Translations under genes and position numbers: made by a program
The notes under the pieces: model-generated
Told to the model about the DNA's origin: nothing
Databases searched by the model: none
Seen by the model: the letters and a program-made list of their open reading frames with translations, nothing else
Part shown: piece by piece, positions 54,055 through 62,422 of the stretch
How positions within the stretch are numbered: the stretch's first letter is position 1
Layout: the number at the start of each line of letters is the position of its first letter
Assembly (NCBI GenBank): GCA_028288705.1
Contig: JAQBNH010000014.1
Location: 1-64,000 of the forward strand
Source of the DNA: Ferruginibacter sp.
Lineage (GTDB): Bacteria > Bacteroidota > Bacteroidia > Chitinophagales > Chitinophagaceae
Direction: 5' to 3'
DNA: 64,000 nt

Positions 54055-55053
54055 TTATCTGCCTGTATTCAATGTATTCCAAAGCATATCTTTTAATGGA
54101 GACAAGCCGAAGCCTGTAACGGAAGAAATAAAGATGGAAGGAATATTTTTCGGCAGTTCTTTTTGAATCGCTTCTTTGAGTTCATCATCAAGCATATCGG
54201 CTTTACTGATAGCGATCACGAAATCTTTTTGCAACATTTCCGGGTTGTATTGTTCCAGCTCTGATCGCAATATCTCAAATTCAGCAGCGTGATCTTTGCT
54301 ATCTGCAGGGATCAAGAACAATAAAATAGAATTTCGTTCAATATGACGCAGGAACCGGTGCCCGAGTCCCTTTCCTTCGGCAGCGCCTTCAATGATGCCC
54401 GGAAGATCAGCCATACAAAAACTTCGTCCATCACGATATTCTACCATGCCCAATTGCGGCACCAGCGTCGTAAATGCGTAATCAGCAATTTTTGGTGTAG
54501 CAGCCGTAATGCTTGAAAGCAGTGTTGATTTTCCCGCGTTTGGAAAGCCCACTAAACCCACATCGGCCAGAACTTTTAACTCAAGAACCTTAACGCCTTC
54601 GATACCTTCTTCACCAGGCTGCGCATATTCCGGGGCCTGGTTGGTAGATGTTTTAAAATTGCTGTTACCTAAACCTCCGCGGCCACCTTTCATCCAGATG
54701 ATCTCTTCACCATCGTGCAAAATCTCGGCTTCCTTTTCACCCGTCTCTTCGTCACGTGCGATCGTTCCAAGTGGAACTTCTATGATAATATCTTTACCGT
54801 TCTTTCCTGTAGAATTGTTGCTGGCACCGTTTTCACCATCTTCTGCGAGTACATTTTTAAAATAACGCAGGTGTAATAAAGTCCACAGTTGCGCATTACC
54901 TTTTAAGATGATATGTGCACCACGTCCGCCATCTCCACCATCCGGACCGCCTTTGGCAGTAAGTTTGTTACGTAGAAAATGTTTGCTGCCTGCGCCGCCA
55001 TGACCGGTACGGCAAAATATATTTATCTGGTCAACAAAATTCGATCTTTCCAT
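54055..55053 (-). CDS. obg: Obg-family GTPase
   Basis: 332 residues. Essential GTPase linked to 50S ribosome assembly and stress control. Gly-rich Obg domain (about 1-158, [20 protein letters not shown] then [14 protein letters not shown]), G domain with [14 protein letters not shown] (about 167), [16 protein letters not shown] and SKAD, and a short C-terminus. Lacks the extra C-terminal TGS-like domain of some homologues, as is usual in Bacteroidota. The lipoprotein at 55104 starts on the other strand about 50 bases away. Confidence 0.96.
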   Translation of the reverse strand: MERSNFVDQINIFCRTGHGGAGSKHFLRNKLTAKGGPDGGDGGRGAHIILKGNAQLWTLLHLRYFKNVLAEDGENGASNNSTGKNGKDIIIEVPLGTIARDEETGEKEAEILHDGEEIIWMKGGRGGLGNSNFKTSTNQAPEYAQPGEEGIEGVKVLELKVLADVGLVGFPNAGKSTLLSSITAATPKIADYAFTTLVPQLGMVEYRDGRSFCMADLPGIIEGAAEGKGLGHRFLRHIERNSILLFLIPADSKDHAAEFEILRSELEQYNPEMLQKDFVIAISKADMLDDELKEAIQKELPKNIPSIFISSVTGFGLSPLKDMLWNTLNTGR

Positions 55054-55103
55054 TGCAGCAAAGGTCAGTATTTTTTAATCATTATCCCGAAACATAAATA
55101 AGC

Positions 55104-55502
55104 ATGAAAAATTTCCTTCTGATCTCTTCCATTGCTGTTGCAAGTTGTTGCGGCAGTAAAAATGCTACCGTACCTGCAACCACGAGCACTGATGTGCAAA
55201 CGGAAGTGACGATCGAGAATGATCCCGGCATTCCTTTATGCATCAAAAAATTGGTAGTAACCTACAAAGCTGAGAAAAAGCAAAATCCCCCACGCAGTAT
55301 TTACAGTTATTTGTACAATGGTAAAACGGTGTATTATGTGCCCGCGATCTGTTGCGATTTTTTCAGCGACCTTTATGATGCGAACTGCAATATCATCGGT
55401 CATCCCGATGGTGGATATACCGGAAAAGGGGATGGCACTGCCGCTGATTTTTCCAAAACGAGAACAGCAGAAAAGTTGATATGGCAGGATGACCGGAAAT
55501 AG
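55104..55502 (+). CDS. Lipoprotein with conserved Cys-rich core
   Basis: 132 residues with a lipobox at SSIAVASC (Cys 15). The mature core has PPRSIYSYLYNGKTVYYVP, then AICCDFFSDLYDANCNIIGH and PDGGYTGKGDG. This matches, from memory, an uncharacterised Bacteroidota lipoprotein family in the DUF6970 group; the number should be checked. Probably disulfide-bonded and periplasmic. Its stop meets the paaY stop back to back. Confidence 0.65.
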   Translation: MKNFLLISSIAVASCCGSKNATVPATTSTDVQTEVTIENDPGIPLCIKKLVVTYKAEKKQNPPRSIYSYLYNGKTVYYVPAICCDFFSDLYDANCNIIGHPDGGYTGKGDGTAADFSKTRTAEKLIWQDDRK

Positions 55503-56102
55503 TTAGCCGCCCTGTTTCGTTTCATTCCAGGTTTTATAGCCGGAATCCATCTCAGGATAATCTGGCGGTAATTCGCGTAAAGGTTCACAAGGTTTCCATT
55601 TTGAGCTCATCTCAGCGGGCAAAGCCTGGTAAAACTTAGTGCCGGCAGTTTTCCATTCCAGCATGTCATCGGTGACGGATTTAACAATTTTCCCCGGATT
55701 ACCTACGACAACTGATCGTTCCGGAATAATCGTATCAGCCCGAAGCAAGGTGAGCGAGCCGATAATACATTCAGCGCCGATTACACAGTTGTCCATGATC
55801 ACGGCATTCATTCCTACCAGGCAATTGCGCCCGATGGTTGCACCGTGAATGATGGCACCATGCCCGATATGCGCGTTTTCTTTCAGTGTAACAGTGATAC
55901 CGGGGAACATATGAATGGTACAATTCTCCTGAACATTACAGCCATCTTCGATGATGATCTTTCCCCAATCGCCGCGGATGGCCGCACCAGGTCCGATATA
56001 CACATTCTTTCCAATGATGACAGCGCCAGTTACCGTTGCATTTGGATGGATGAATGCAGATTCATGAATGACAGGACGAAAGCCTTTGAATTCGTAGATC
56101 AT
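55503..56102 (-). CDS. paaY: Phenylacetate-pathway protein PaaY (hexapeptide/gamma-carbonic anhydrase fold)
   Basis: 199 residues from the ATG at 56102, which overlaps the paaI stop by four bases. Left-handed beta-helix with imperfect hexapeptides (IHPNATVTGAVIIGKNVYIG), and zinc ligands in QENCTIHMF, IGHGAIIHG (His residues), as in gamma-carbonic anhydrases. PaaY is described as a thioesterase-type helper of the phenylacetate pathway. Last gene of the cluster here; the C-terminal extension of about 25 residues is usual for PaaY. Confidence 0.85.
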   Translation of the reverse strand: MIYEFKGFRPVIHESAFIHPNATVTGAVIIGKNVYIGPGAAIRGDWGKIIIEDGCNVQENCTIHMFPGITVTLKENAHIGHGAIIHGATIGRNCLVGMNAVIMDNCVIGAECIIGSLTLLRADTIIPERSVVVGNPGKIVKSVTDDMLEWKTAGTKFYQALPAEMSSKWKPCEPLRELPPDYPEMDSGYKTWNETKQGG

Positions 56103-56518
56103 ATCAGCGGTTTTGTGGTACGGAAACAAGTGCCTTTAAACATCGCGACAACATGACCTTTCTGATTGCTGATGCTGATATGGTAGAGACCAGTTGTTTT
56201 ACCGTTATGCAATTCTTTTGATTCGGCGGTTAGTTCGTCACCAACATGCACCGGTTTAATAAAGTTGATGGAAGTATCCAGGGCAACAGAAAGATTATTG
56301 CGGTTGTTACAGGCAAAGGCGAATGCGCTGTCTGCCAGTGAAAATGCCACGCCGCCATGAACGATACCGAACCCGTTGATCATCTCGGGCCTGACCGTCA
56401 TTTTTATTTTGCTATATCCTTCACTGATGTCCAATACAGAAATACCGAGCCATGTGCTGAAGAGATCGTCGCGCATCATTTTGTCTACGACATTTTTTGC
56501 AAGCAGGTTATTGTCCAT
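56099..56518 (-). CDS. paaI: Hotdog thioesterase PaaI
   Basis: 139-residue hotdog-fold hydrolase that releases CoA from hydroxyphenylacetyl-CoA or stalled ring intermediates. GFGIVHGGVAFSLADSAFAFACN holds the conserved His-Gly-Gly and catalytic Asp (about 50-70). Located between paaG and paaY with overlap to the latter (ATGA-type), so translated together. Confidence 0.88.
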   Translation of the reverse strand: MDNNLLAKNVVDKMMRDDLFSTWLGISVLDISEGYSKIKMTVRPEMINGFGIVHGGVAFSLADSAFAFACNNRNNLSVALDTSINFIKPVHVGDELTAESKELHNGKTTGLYHISISNQKGHVVAMFKGTCFRTTKPLI

Positions 56519-56549
56519 GATAATAGTTTATACAAATGAGCGGTTAACA

Positions 56550-57326
56550 TTATTTGCCTTTGAAAACCGGTTTTCGTTTTTCCATGAAAGCGGCTACGCC
56601 TTCCTGGTAGTCTGCAGTGTGTGCTGCATTGTATTGTAATTCGTCTTCACGTTGGAGTTGTTCCCCAAGTGAATTGCTCAATGAATCGTTCAGGGCCTGT
56701 TTGGTGAATGCAAGTCCTAATGTTGGCAGTTGCGCCAGCGTTGTGGCGATGCGGATGCTTTCTTCTGCAAAATTTTCATCAGGAAATACTTTATAGATCA
56801 TACCCATTGCCTCGGCATCCTCAGCGGAAACTTTATCGCCGAGCATCATTAATGCGCTGGCTTTTTGAAAGCCGATCAGGCGCGGTAGCGTAAATGTTCC
56901 ACCGCTATCCGGGATCAAGCCTATTTTGCTGAATGCCTGGATAAAACTTGCGGAAGCTGCTGCAACAACCACATCTCCACACAGCGCAATATTTGCTCCG
57001 GCACCAGCCGCCACGCCGTTAACGGCGCAAACAACAGGTTTTGGTAACTGGCGGATCTTTAAAACGATGGGATTGTAATGTTCTGCCAAAATAACTTCGA
57101 AGCCTGGCGGATTTTCACCGGTTAATTCGCCAAGGTCCTGGCCGGCGCAAAATGCTTTTCCTTCACCGCTGATATGTACGGCACGAATGTCGGCGTTAGT
57201 TGCACAATCATCCAGGATCTGCTGTAGTTCGAGCGCCATCGAACGATTGAAAGAATTGAATTTCTCCGGCCTGTTTAGTTTGATGAAAGCGATGTTGTTG
57301 TTTATTTCGAGCAGAACACTTGACAT
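56550..57326 (-). CDS. paaG: Ring-1,2-epoxyphenylacetyl-CoA isomerase PaaG-like
   Basis: 258 residues from the ATG at 57326 (MSSVLLEINNNIAFIKL). Crotonase fold: GKAFCAGQDLGEL (oxyanion loop, about 60-72), GVAAGAGANIALCGDVVVA (about 104-122), GLIPDSGGTFTLPRLIG and an active-site Asp in PDSGG. In this cluster it most likely isomerises the ring epoxide to the oxepin. The adjacent-beta-oxidation hydratase PaaF is a possible alternative, but the position after paaABCDE and the AGQDL motif favour PaaG. Confidence 0.85.
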   Translation of the reverse strand: MSSVLLEINNNIAFIKLNRPEKFNSFNRSMALELQQILDDCATNADIRAVHISGEGKAFCAGQDLGELTGENPPGFEVILAEHYNPIVLKIRQLPKPVVCAVNGVAAGAGANIALCGDVVVAAASASFIQAFSKIGLIPDSGGTFTLPRLIGFQKASALMMLGDKVSAEDAEAMGMIYKVFPDENFAEESIRIATTLAQLPTLGLAFTKQALNDSLSNSLGEQLQREDELQYNAAHTADYQEGVAAFMEKRKPVFKGK

Positions 57327-57412
57327 AGATGAAGATTTGAGCTGCAATTTAATTGATGTTTTAAGAATCCGGCAGAGATGTTTCTACCCAGGCGTGGCAA
57401 GCAGACAGCAGA

Positions 57413-57916
57413 TCAATGACACTTGAAATAATCAAACGGCTCTTTACAATCCTGGCATTGATAAAGGGCTTTGCATGCCGTTGAACCAAACTGGCTTAAC
57501 AATTTTGTGTGGGATGATTGGCAACGCGGGCAAATGATTTCTTCGTCTTCATCGAACAACATTTTACGAACACGTTTTTCCTGTGGAGGTGCGATGCCAT
57601 ATTCCTGTAATTTTTTCTTACCGGATTCAGTCATCCAATCAGTCGTCCAGGCGGGGGAGAGCTGGTAGCTGACGCGAATGTTTTTATAACCTTGTTCTAA
57701 TAACTTCAGGCGGATATCCATGCTGATCATATCCATTGCGGGGCAGCCGCTGTAGGTTGGCGTGATAATCACTTCGATGAGGTCATCATAAATTTTTACT
57801 TCGCGAACAATGCCCAGGTCGGGAATGCTGAGCACCGGCACTTCGGGGTCTTTTACCTCTTCCAGTAAAGACCAGATCGTTTGCAGCTCTGGGATCATAT
57901 CGTGGCTGCTTACCAT
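57413..57916 (-). CDS. paaD: Phenylacetyl-CoA epoxidase subunit PaaD
   Basis: 167 residues. N-terminal MIP18/DUF59 domain (EVKDPEVPVLSIPDLGIV, about 18-35; CPAMDMI near 60), then a C-terminal zinc-ribbon-like part with CPRCQSSHTKLLSQFGSTAC and CQDCKEPFDYFKC. PaaD is thought to help assemble the iron centre of the epoxidase. Overlaps the end of paaC by seven bases. Confidence 0.92.
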   Translation of the reverse strand: MVSSHDMIPELQTIWSLLEEVKDPEVPVLSIPDLGIVREVKIYDDLIEVIITPTYSGCPAMDMISMDIRLKLLEQGYKNIRVSYQLSPAWTTDWMTESGKKKLQEYGIAPPQEKRVRKMLFDEDEEIICPRCQSSHTKLLSQFGSTACKALYQCQDCKEPFDYFKCH

Positions 57917-58674
57917 TCAGCGCCAGGATAAGTTTTTTGCAGGTGTTGCAGATCGGTGAGGATGAAACCAAGATGTTCGGTATGGTGACCAGTCTTTCCG
58001 CCGGTTTGCATGAAACTGGCAGGTGGAACCGAGAGCGTGGCTTCCGTAAATATCTCCGTAATTTTTTCCAGCCAGGCTGACTTTAAAGCGTCGAAATCAA
58101 CATGCGGCAAAACATCTTTTTCATAAACTGCCGGAATAAAAAACTCGCCGGTGTATGTCCATAAGTTGTGAATCGCATTTATCATACGCTGATGGCTTTC
58201 TTCTGTTCCATCACCCAAACGAATTACCCATTCGCTGCTCCATTTTACATGGTAGGTTGTTTCCTTAATAGATTTTTCTGCGATCGCTGCTAATTGTGCA
58301 TCGCTGCCTTTTTGCAATTGTTCGAGTAAGCCAAATTGAAAGACACTGAAGAAAAACTGGCGCAGGATCGTATTTGCCCAATCGCCATTTGGTAATTCTG
58401 TGATCAGTAAATTTTTATATTCGCGTTCTGTACGCAGGTATGCGAGGCTGTCTTCTGTTGCAGGTTCCGCCACGGCTTCGGCAGATTGATTGATCAGCGT
58501 TGCGGCATATTGGTAAAAATTCCTCGACTGCCCGATCAGGTCCAATGTGATGTTTGTGATCGCAATATCCTGTTCCAAAATGGGGCCATGAGCGCACCAT
58601 TCCGCGTTTCGCTGTGCGAGGATAAGGGTGGTATCTGCGAGGTGGAGGGAGTAGGTGATTAGTTGATCCATCAT
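57910..58674 (-). CDS. paaC: Phenylacetyl-CoA epoxidase subunit PaaC
   Basis: 254-residue helical ferritin-like subunit without the full metal site; forms the structural partner of PaaA. Signature SLHLADTTLILAQRNAEWCA (about 9-28), LAYLRTEREYKNLLITELPNGDWA and KETTYHVKWSSEWVIRLGDG. Normally paaC directly follows paaB, but here a four-helix-bundle gene with inverted repeats lies between, which may force a new promoter or leave the operon polar. Confidence 0.93.
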   Translation of the reverse strand: MMDQLITYSLHLADTTLILAQRNAEWCAHGPILEQDIAITNITLDLIGQSRNFYQYAATLINQSAEAVAEPATEDSLAYLRTEREYKNLLITELPNGDWANTILRQFFFSVFQFGLLEQLQKGSDAQLAAIAEKSIKETTYHVKWSSEWVIRLGDGTEESHQRMINAIHNLWTYTGEFFIPAVYEKDVLPHVDFDALKSAWLEKITEIFTEATLSVPPASFMQTGGKTGHHTEHLGFILTDLQHLQKTYPGAEW

Positions 58675-58683
58675 ATTATGTAC

Positions 58684-59194
58684 AAGTAATTGGTAATTAG
58701 GAATTGGGTGAAGACATTTTATTTCTTAGATCTATCTAAATAACTGATGTATCCATTGATTAGTTTAAAAACGGTTTCGCAAAAGTCTTCTGCATTTTCA
58801 ATTCTTCTGCTGTGATATAATTTTCGTCGAATGCTGTAGTTAATTGTTCCATTGTTTCTGTCACAGAACCGCGCGCAACTATAAAGAAATGCCTAGTATC
58901 ATTATATGAATATCTGCCATAACCTTCAGCAATATTTCTCGTTATTGAGCGGGAACAATCAATTACCTGAGCGCACAGCAGATATTTTTCTTTCGCGGGA
59001 AACTTCCCCGCCAATGTTGAAATATAGATCCGTAACAGTCGGGCCTGCTTATAACAATCAAGCTCTTTGTATCCTTTGTAATTCATCTTGAAAGGCTTTA
59101 CATTTTCAATCTCCTCAATCTCTCTCAGCCTGGAATTTCGTAAAGGGTAAAGTTAAAAAACTGCTGCACCCAATTCCCAATTACAGATTCCTAA
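58684..59194. mobile_element. Inverted-repeat-bounded cassette inside the paa operon
   Basis: Left edge TAATTAGGAATTGGGTG (about 58692-58708) and right edge CACCCAATTCCCAATTAC (about 59165-59182) are inverted copies (16 of 17 bases match after reverse complement). Between them is one gene, for a four-helix-bundle protein. The cassette starts at the paaB stop codon and ends about ten bases before the paaC start, so it looks inserted into the operon. No transposase is inside; the mode of movement is unknown. Confidence 0.5.
58760..59086 (-). CDS. Four-helix-bundle protein (23S rRNA intervening-sequence protein family)
   Basis: 108 residues: N-terminal YKELDCYKQARLLRIYI, then VIDCSRSITRNIAEGYGRYS, then HFFIVARGSVTETMEQL. 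The sir/RNIAEGYGR...F...A.GS..E pattern is the hallmark of the small S23/IVS four-helix-bundle family, of which Avd of diversity-generating retroelements is a distant relative. Basic groove, likely nucleic-acid binding. No reverse transcriptase or rRNA gene is near. Carried within an inverted-repeat cassette between paaB and paaC. Confidence 0.85.
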   Translation of the reverse strand: MNYKGYKELDCYKQARLLRIYISTLAGKFPAKEKYLLCAQVIDCSRSITRNIAEGYGRYSYNDTRHFFIVARGSVTETMEQLTTAFDENYITAEELKMQKTFAKPFLN

Positions 59195-59566
59195 TCACAT
59201 ATGCTTCACCTCATCAGGCAGATCATAAAACGTTGGATGACGGTAGATCTTATCTGCTGCGGGTTCGTAAAGGCTATCCGCATCATCAGGATTGCTGGCG
59301 TGAATATGGGTGCTTTCTACTACCCAGAGACTAACACCTTCCTGGCGACGGGTATAAACGTCGCGGGCATTTTCGATCGCCATTTGAGCATCAGCTGCAT
59401 GAAGACTTCCTGCGTGTTTATGATCCAATCCCTGCTTGCTGCGAATGAATACTTCCCATAGAGGCCAGGCATTTTGCGCACCGGAATCTTGTTGAGGAAT
59501 GGTGGAGCCTCCGGTATTTTCTTCCGGGATATCGCCGTAATAAAATTTCCTGATCTGGATATTCAT
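59195..59566 (-). CDS. paaB: Phenylacetyl-CoA epoxidase subunit PaaB
   Basis: 123 residues. Small bridging subunit of the PaaABC(D)E epoxidase: PLWEVFIRSKQGLDHKHAGSL (about 35-55), DAQMAIENARDVYTRRQEGVSLWVVESTHI (split ends at about 60-90), and a C-terminal FYDLPDEVKHM. Nineteen bases after paaA. Slightly longer N-terminus than usual. Confidence 0.93.
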   Translation of the reverse strand: MNIQIRKFYYGDIPEENTGGSTIPQQDSGAQNAWPLWEVFIRSKQGLDHKHAGSLHAADAQMAIENARDVYTRRQEGVSLWVVESTHIHASNPDDADSLYEPAADKIYRHPTFYDLPDEVKHM

Positions 59567-59585
59567 AATATTCTTTTAAATATGG

Positions 59586-60542
59586 TTAGGCTACAGCCAG
59601 GTCTTGTTTGGCTAATTTGTTCTTTCTTTTTTCGGCGTGCGCTAAAGCTGCAGCCCGAACCCAGTCGCCCTCCTTATGTGCTTTATTCCGCGCTTCCAGG
59701 CGCTGCCGGTTACATGGGCCATTGCCTTTCACCACGTTCCAGAATTCTTCCCAGTTGATCTCGCCAAAATCATAATGCTTTGTAGCTTCGTTCCATTTCA
59801 GATCCGGATCTGGCAACGTCATGCCCAGTAGTTTAACCTGCTCGGCGATCATATCCACGAAATTCTGGCGTAGCTCATCATTCGTTTTTCGTTTGATCTT
59901 CCATTTCATGCTTTGGTCGCTGTTGGTGCTTTCGCTGTCCTTCGGACCAAACATCATCAGGCTTGGCCACCACCAGCGATTGATCGCATCCTGGCACATG
60001 GCTTTTTGTTCCGCTGTTCCTTTACTCAAAACGATCAGGCTTTCAAAACCCTGGCGCTGATGAAAACTTTCTTCTTTACAAATGCGCACCATTGCGCGGG
60101 CATAAGGTCCGTAAGATGTACGGCACAACATTACCTGGTTAAGGATCGCAGCACCGTCTACCAGCCAGCCTACGGCACCCATATCCGCCCATGTAAGCGT
60201 TGGATAGTTAAAAATGGAAGAATATTTCGCTTTGCCACTATGGAGATCATCTATCATTTGCTCGCGGCTTGTGCCCAATGTTTCTGCAGCAGAATAAAGA
60301 TAGAGGCCATGCCCGGCTTCATCCTGCACTTTGGCAATGAGGATGGCTTTTCTTTTTAGAGATGGCGCGCGGCTGATCCAGTTTCCTTCAGGTAACATAC
60401 CGACGATTTCGCTATGCGCGTGCTGACTGATCTGCCGCACATTCGTTTTTCGGTAAGCTTCCGGCATCCAGTCTAAAGGTTCGATCTTTATTTCTTTATC
60501 GATCTTTTCCTGGAATTTTTTTTCGAGATCTATCAGTTCCAT
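59586..60542 (-). CDS. paaA: Phenylacetyl-CoA epoxidase catalytic subunit PaaA
   Basis: 318 residues from the ATG at 60542 ([10 protein letters not shown]). Ferritin-like di-iron oxygenase that adds one oxygen to the ring of phenylacetyl-CoA to give the 1,2-epoxide. Metal ligands: Glu in [20 protein letters not shown] and Glu in [16 protein letters not shown] (the E-x-x-H signatures). The upstream leader has the palindrome ACTAAC-AACT-GTTAGT, a probable repressor site. Confidence 0.96.
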   Translation of the reverse strand: MELIDLEKKFQEKIDKEIKIEPLDWMPEAYRKTNVRQISQHAHSEIVGMLPEGNWISRAPSLKRKAILIAKVQDEAGHGLYLYSAAETLGTSREQMIDDLHSGKAKYSSIFNYPTLTWADMGAVGWLVDGAAILNQVMLCRTSYGPYARAMVRICKEESFHQRQGFESLIVLSKGTAEQKAMCQDAINRWWWPSLMMFGPKDSESTNSDQSMKWKIKRKTNDELRQNFVDMIAEQVKLLGMTLPDPDLKWNEATKHYDFGEINWEEFWNVVKGNGPCNRQRLEARNKAHKEGDWVRAAALAHAEKRKNKLAKQDLAVA

Positions 60543-60576
60543 AGCAACATATTTAGAGCATAAATGTACATAAAAA

Positions 60577-60592
60577 ACTAACAACTGTTAGT
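60577..60592. promoter_or_regulatory. Probable paa operator upstream of paaA
   Basis: ACTAACAACTGTTAGT, perfect 7-bp arms with a two-base centre (6-4-6 when aligned with the second copy), 35 bases before the paaA ATG. A matching site, ACTAACGGATATTAGT, lies upstream of the tetR gene. Confidence 0.7.
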
Positions 60593-60646
60593 ATCGGTTA
60601 TGGATTTAACAACCGTCGCGTACGGCGGTTTGATTCGTTCGGAGCC

Positions 60647-61729
60647 TTATTTCACATCGAAATCAACTTCCACATTTTCCGTCCTGGGATGGCTCTGGCA
60701 GGTTAAAATAAATCCTGCAGCTACTTCTTCCGGTTCCAGTGCGTAATTCACATCCATATGGACCTCGCCCGAAACCAATTTTGCCCTGCAGGTACAACAT
60801 ACACCGCCTTTGCAGGCGAATGGCAGATCAGCACCCTGTTGCAAGGCTGCATCTAAAATACTTGCACCGGTTTGGGCCAGGTCGAAATCAAATGCCCGGC
60901 CGTCCAGTTTTACCGTGATCTTACTTTTTGGTCCGGCAGCCAGATCAGTTTCTGTAGCAACTTTTTGTTGGCGTTCCGCATCCTGTCCCGGTGTATTGAA
61001 TAATTCAAAATGAATTTTATTCCTGCCAATGCCGAGGTCGGTCAGATAATCGCGGGCTGCAAAAATGATTTGCTCCGGACCGCAGATATAGATGCTGTCG
61101 AAGGCTTCATAATGGAGCAATTTATCCAGGCTTTGCAGTTTTGCACGGTCGATACGGCCGTAGTTGATGTCTGAATCTGTTCGCTCGCGGCTGAGAATAT
61201 TCACCATATTAAACCGGTTGATGAATTTATTTTTTAACGCTTCCAGTTCTTCAAAGAAAATAATTGATGCGCGGCTTCTATTGCCATAAACGAGGGTAAA
61301 GGTATTTTGCGGATGTTGTTGCAGCGTATGTTTGATGATAGAGATCACAGGTGTAATGCCACTGCCTGCAGCGATTGCTAAAAAATTCCCTGCTTTTCCT
61401 GCTTCCAGTTTCGCATTGAATTTTCCGCTCGGTGGTAGCAACTCCAGTTCATCCCCTTCCTTTAAAACCTCGTTTGCAAACATCGAAAATGCTCCGCCTT
61501 CGATGGCTTTCACCGCCACTTTTAAAAGATTTTCGTGAGGCGCTGCGCAGATAGAATAGGAGCGGCGCACTTCCTCACCGTTTATCTCCTTTTTCACGGT
61601 GATGTTTTGTCCTTCTTTAAAAACAAATTCCTGTTGCAACTCAGGGGGGATATCGAAACTGATAGAAACACAATCTGCTGTTTCCTTTTTTATCTTACTC
61701 ACTTTGAGTTTATGAAAATGTACCGCCAT
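60647..61729 (-). CDS. paaE: Phenylacetyl-CoA epoxidase reductase PaaE
   Basis: 360 residues. Electron supply for the epoxidase: FAD domain with RRSYSICAAP (about 50-59), NADPH domain with AAGSGITPVISIIKHTL (about 120-136), and a C-terminal plant-type [2Fe-2S] ferredoxin with CKGGVCCTCRAK and a later Cys (ILTCQSH). Begins two bases after the tetR gene, so the regulator and reductase are one transcript, with paaA starting about 100 bases further on. Confidence 0.95.
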   Translation of the reverse strand: MAVHFHKLKVSKIKKETADCVSISFDIPPELQQEFVFKEGQNITVKKEINGEEVRRSYSICAAPHENLLKVAVKAIEGGAFSMFANEVLKEGDELELLPPSGKFNAKLEAGKAGNFLAIAAGSGITPVISIIKHTLQQHPQNTFTLVYGNRSRASIIFFEELEALKNKFINRFNMVNILSRERTDSDINYGRIDRAKLQSLDKLLHYEAFDSIYICGPEQIIFAARDYLTDLGIGRNKIHFELFNTPGQDAERQQKVATETDLAAGPKSKITVKLDGRAFDFDLAQTGASILDAALQQGADLPFACKGGVCCTCRAKLVSGEVHMDVNYALEPEEVAAGFILTCQSHPRTENVEVDFDVK

Positions 61730-61731
61730 AA

Positions 61732-62322
61732 TTAAATTGTTAGTCCGTTTAATAAATGTTGAACCATATTATTTTCCAGCACATCGGTACTGATATCTTT
61801 TTTATGTCGTTGCCAGAATTCCAGCCCGCGTACCGCAGATAAGATTGTGAGTGCTGCCACATGCGGATGCAGATTTTTCAATTCTTTTTCCGTAATGCCT
61901 TCGCGGATCAGTTGCACCAGCTTTCCTTCGTACAATTTTCTTTGCGCTAAAAAATTGCTGAGATGCGGCTCTTTTAGATGTTTCCATTCATGATTGGAGA
62001 CATACACTTCATCAAAAGATTGCAGCATCATCCTGACGTGAAAGCGGATCAGTTGTTCAATTTTTCCGGTATTGCCGGCGGCAGACGATTCTACTTCGCG
62101 CAACTGGAGAGTGAAATCGTTGGCCACTTTGAAACAGATATCCTGCAGCAATTCGCTTTTACTGCCGATATGATTATACAGGCTGGGCGCTTCCACCCCG
62201 ATACTTTCTGCAAGTTCCCGCATGGAACTGGAGGCAAATCCTTTTTTCCGAAAAAGGCTGGCTGCTTTTTTCAAGATCGCGTCCTTTTTACTGCCATGCG
62301 TGGCCACCTTAATTTTCGCCAT
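61732..62322 (-). CDS. TetR-family repressor, probable phenylacetate regulator
   Basis: 196 residues. N-terminal helix-turn-helix (AILKKAASLFRKKGFASSSM to GVEAPSLYNHIGSKSELL, about 15-60) and a C-terminal ligand domain. Location at the head of the paa cluster and the palindrome ACTAAC-GGAT-ATTAGT just upstream, matching the one before paaA, suggest a PaaR-type repressor released by phenylacetyl-CoA. Ligand is inferred, not seen. Confidence 0.88.
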   Translation of the reverse strand: MAKIKVATHGSKKDAILKKAASLFRKKGFASSSMRELAESIGVEAPSLYNHIGSKSELLQDICFKVANDFTLQLREVESSAAGNTGKIEQLIRFHVRMMLQSFDEVYVSNHEWKHLKEPHLSNFLAQRKLYEGKLVQLIREGITEKELKNLHPHVAALTILSAVRGLEFWQRHKKDISTDVLENNMVQHLLNGLTI

Positions 62323-62336
62323 AATGAGAACGCAAA

Positions 62337-62352
62337 ACTAACGGATATTAGT
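62337..62352. promoter_or_regulatory. Probable paa operator upstream of the tetR gene
   Basis: ACTAACGGATATTAGT: arms ACTAAC and ATTAGT with a four-base centre, 14 bases before the tetR ATG. Same half-sites as 60577-60592. Confidence 0.65.
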
Positions 62353-62422
62353 TTTTTATAAACAGTTTTTTACCTGCAGGAGGTTTTTAAATCATTAATT
62401 TTGTGCAATTAAAAATTTTGCC

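Noticed and set aside
58760-59086. Diversity-generating retroelement (Avd-like gene)
   Set aside because: The four-helix-bundle fold is shared with Avd, but no reverse transcriptase or variable/template repeat pair lies nearby.
59913-60359. Plus-strand frame opposite paaA
   Set aside because: PaaA is certain on the other strand; the frame has no family similarity.
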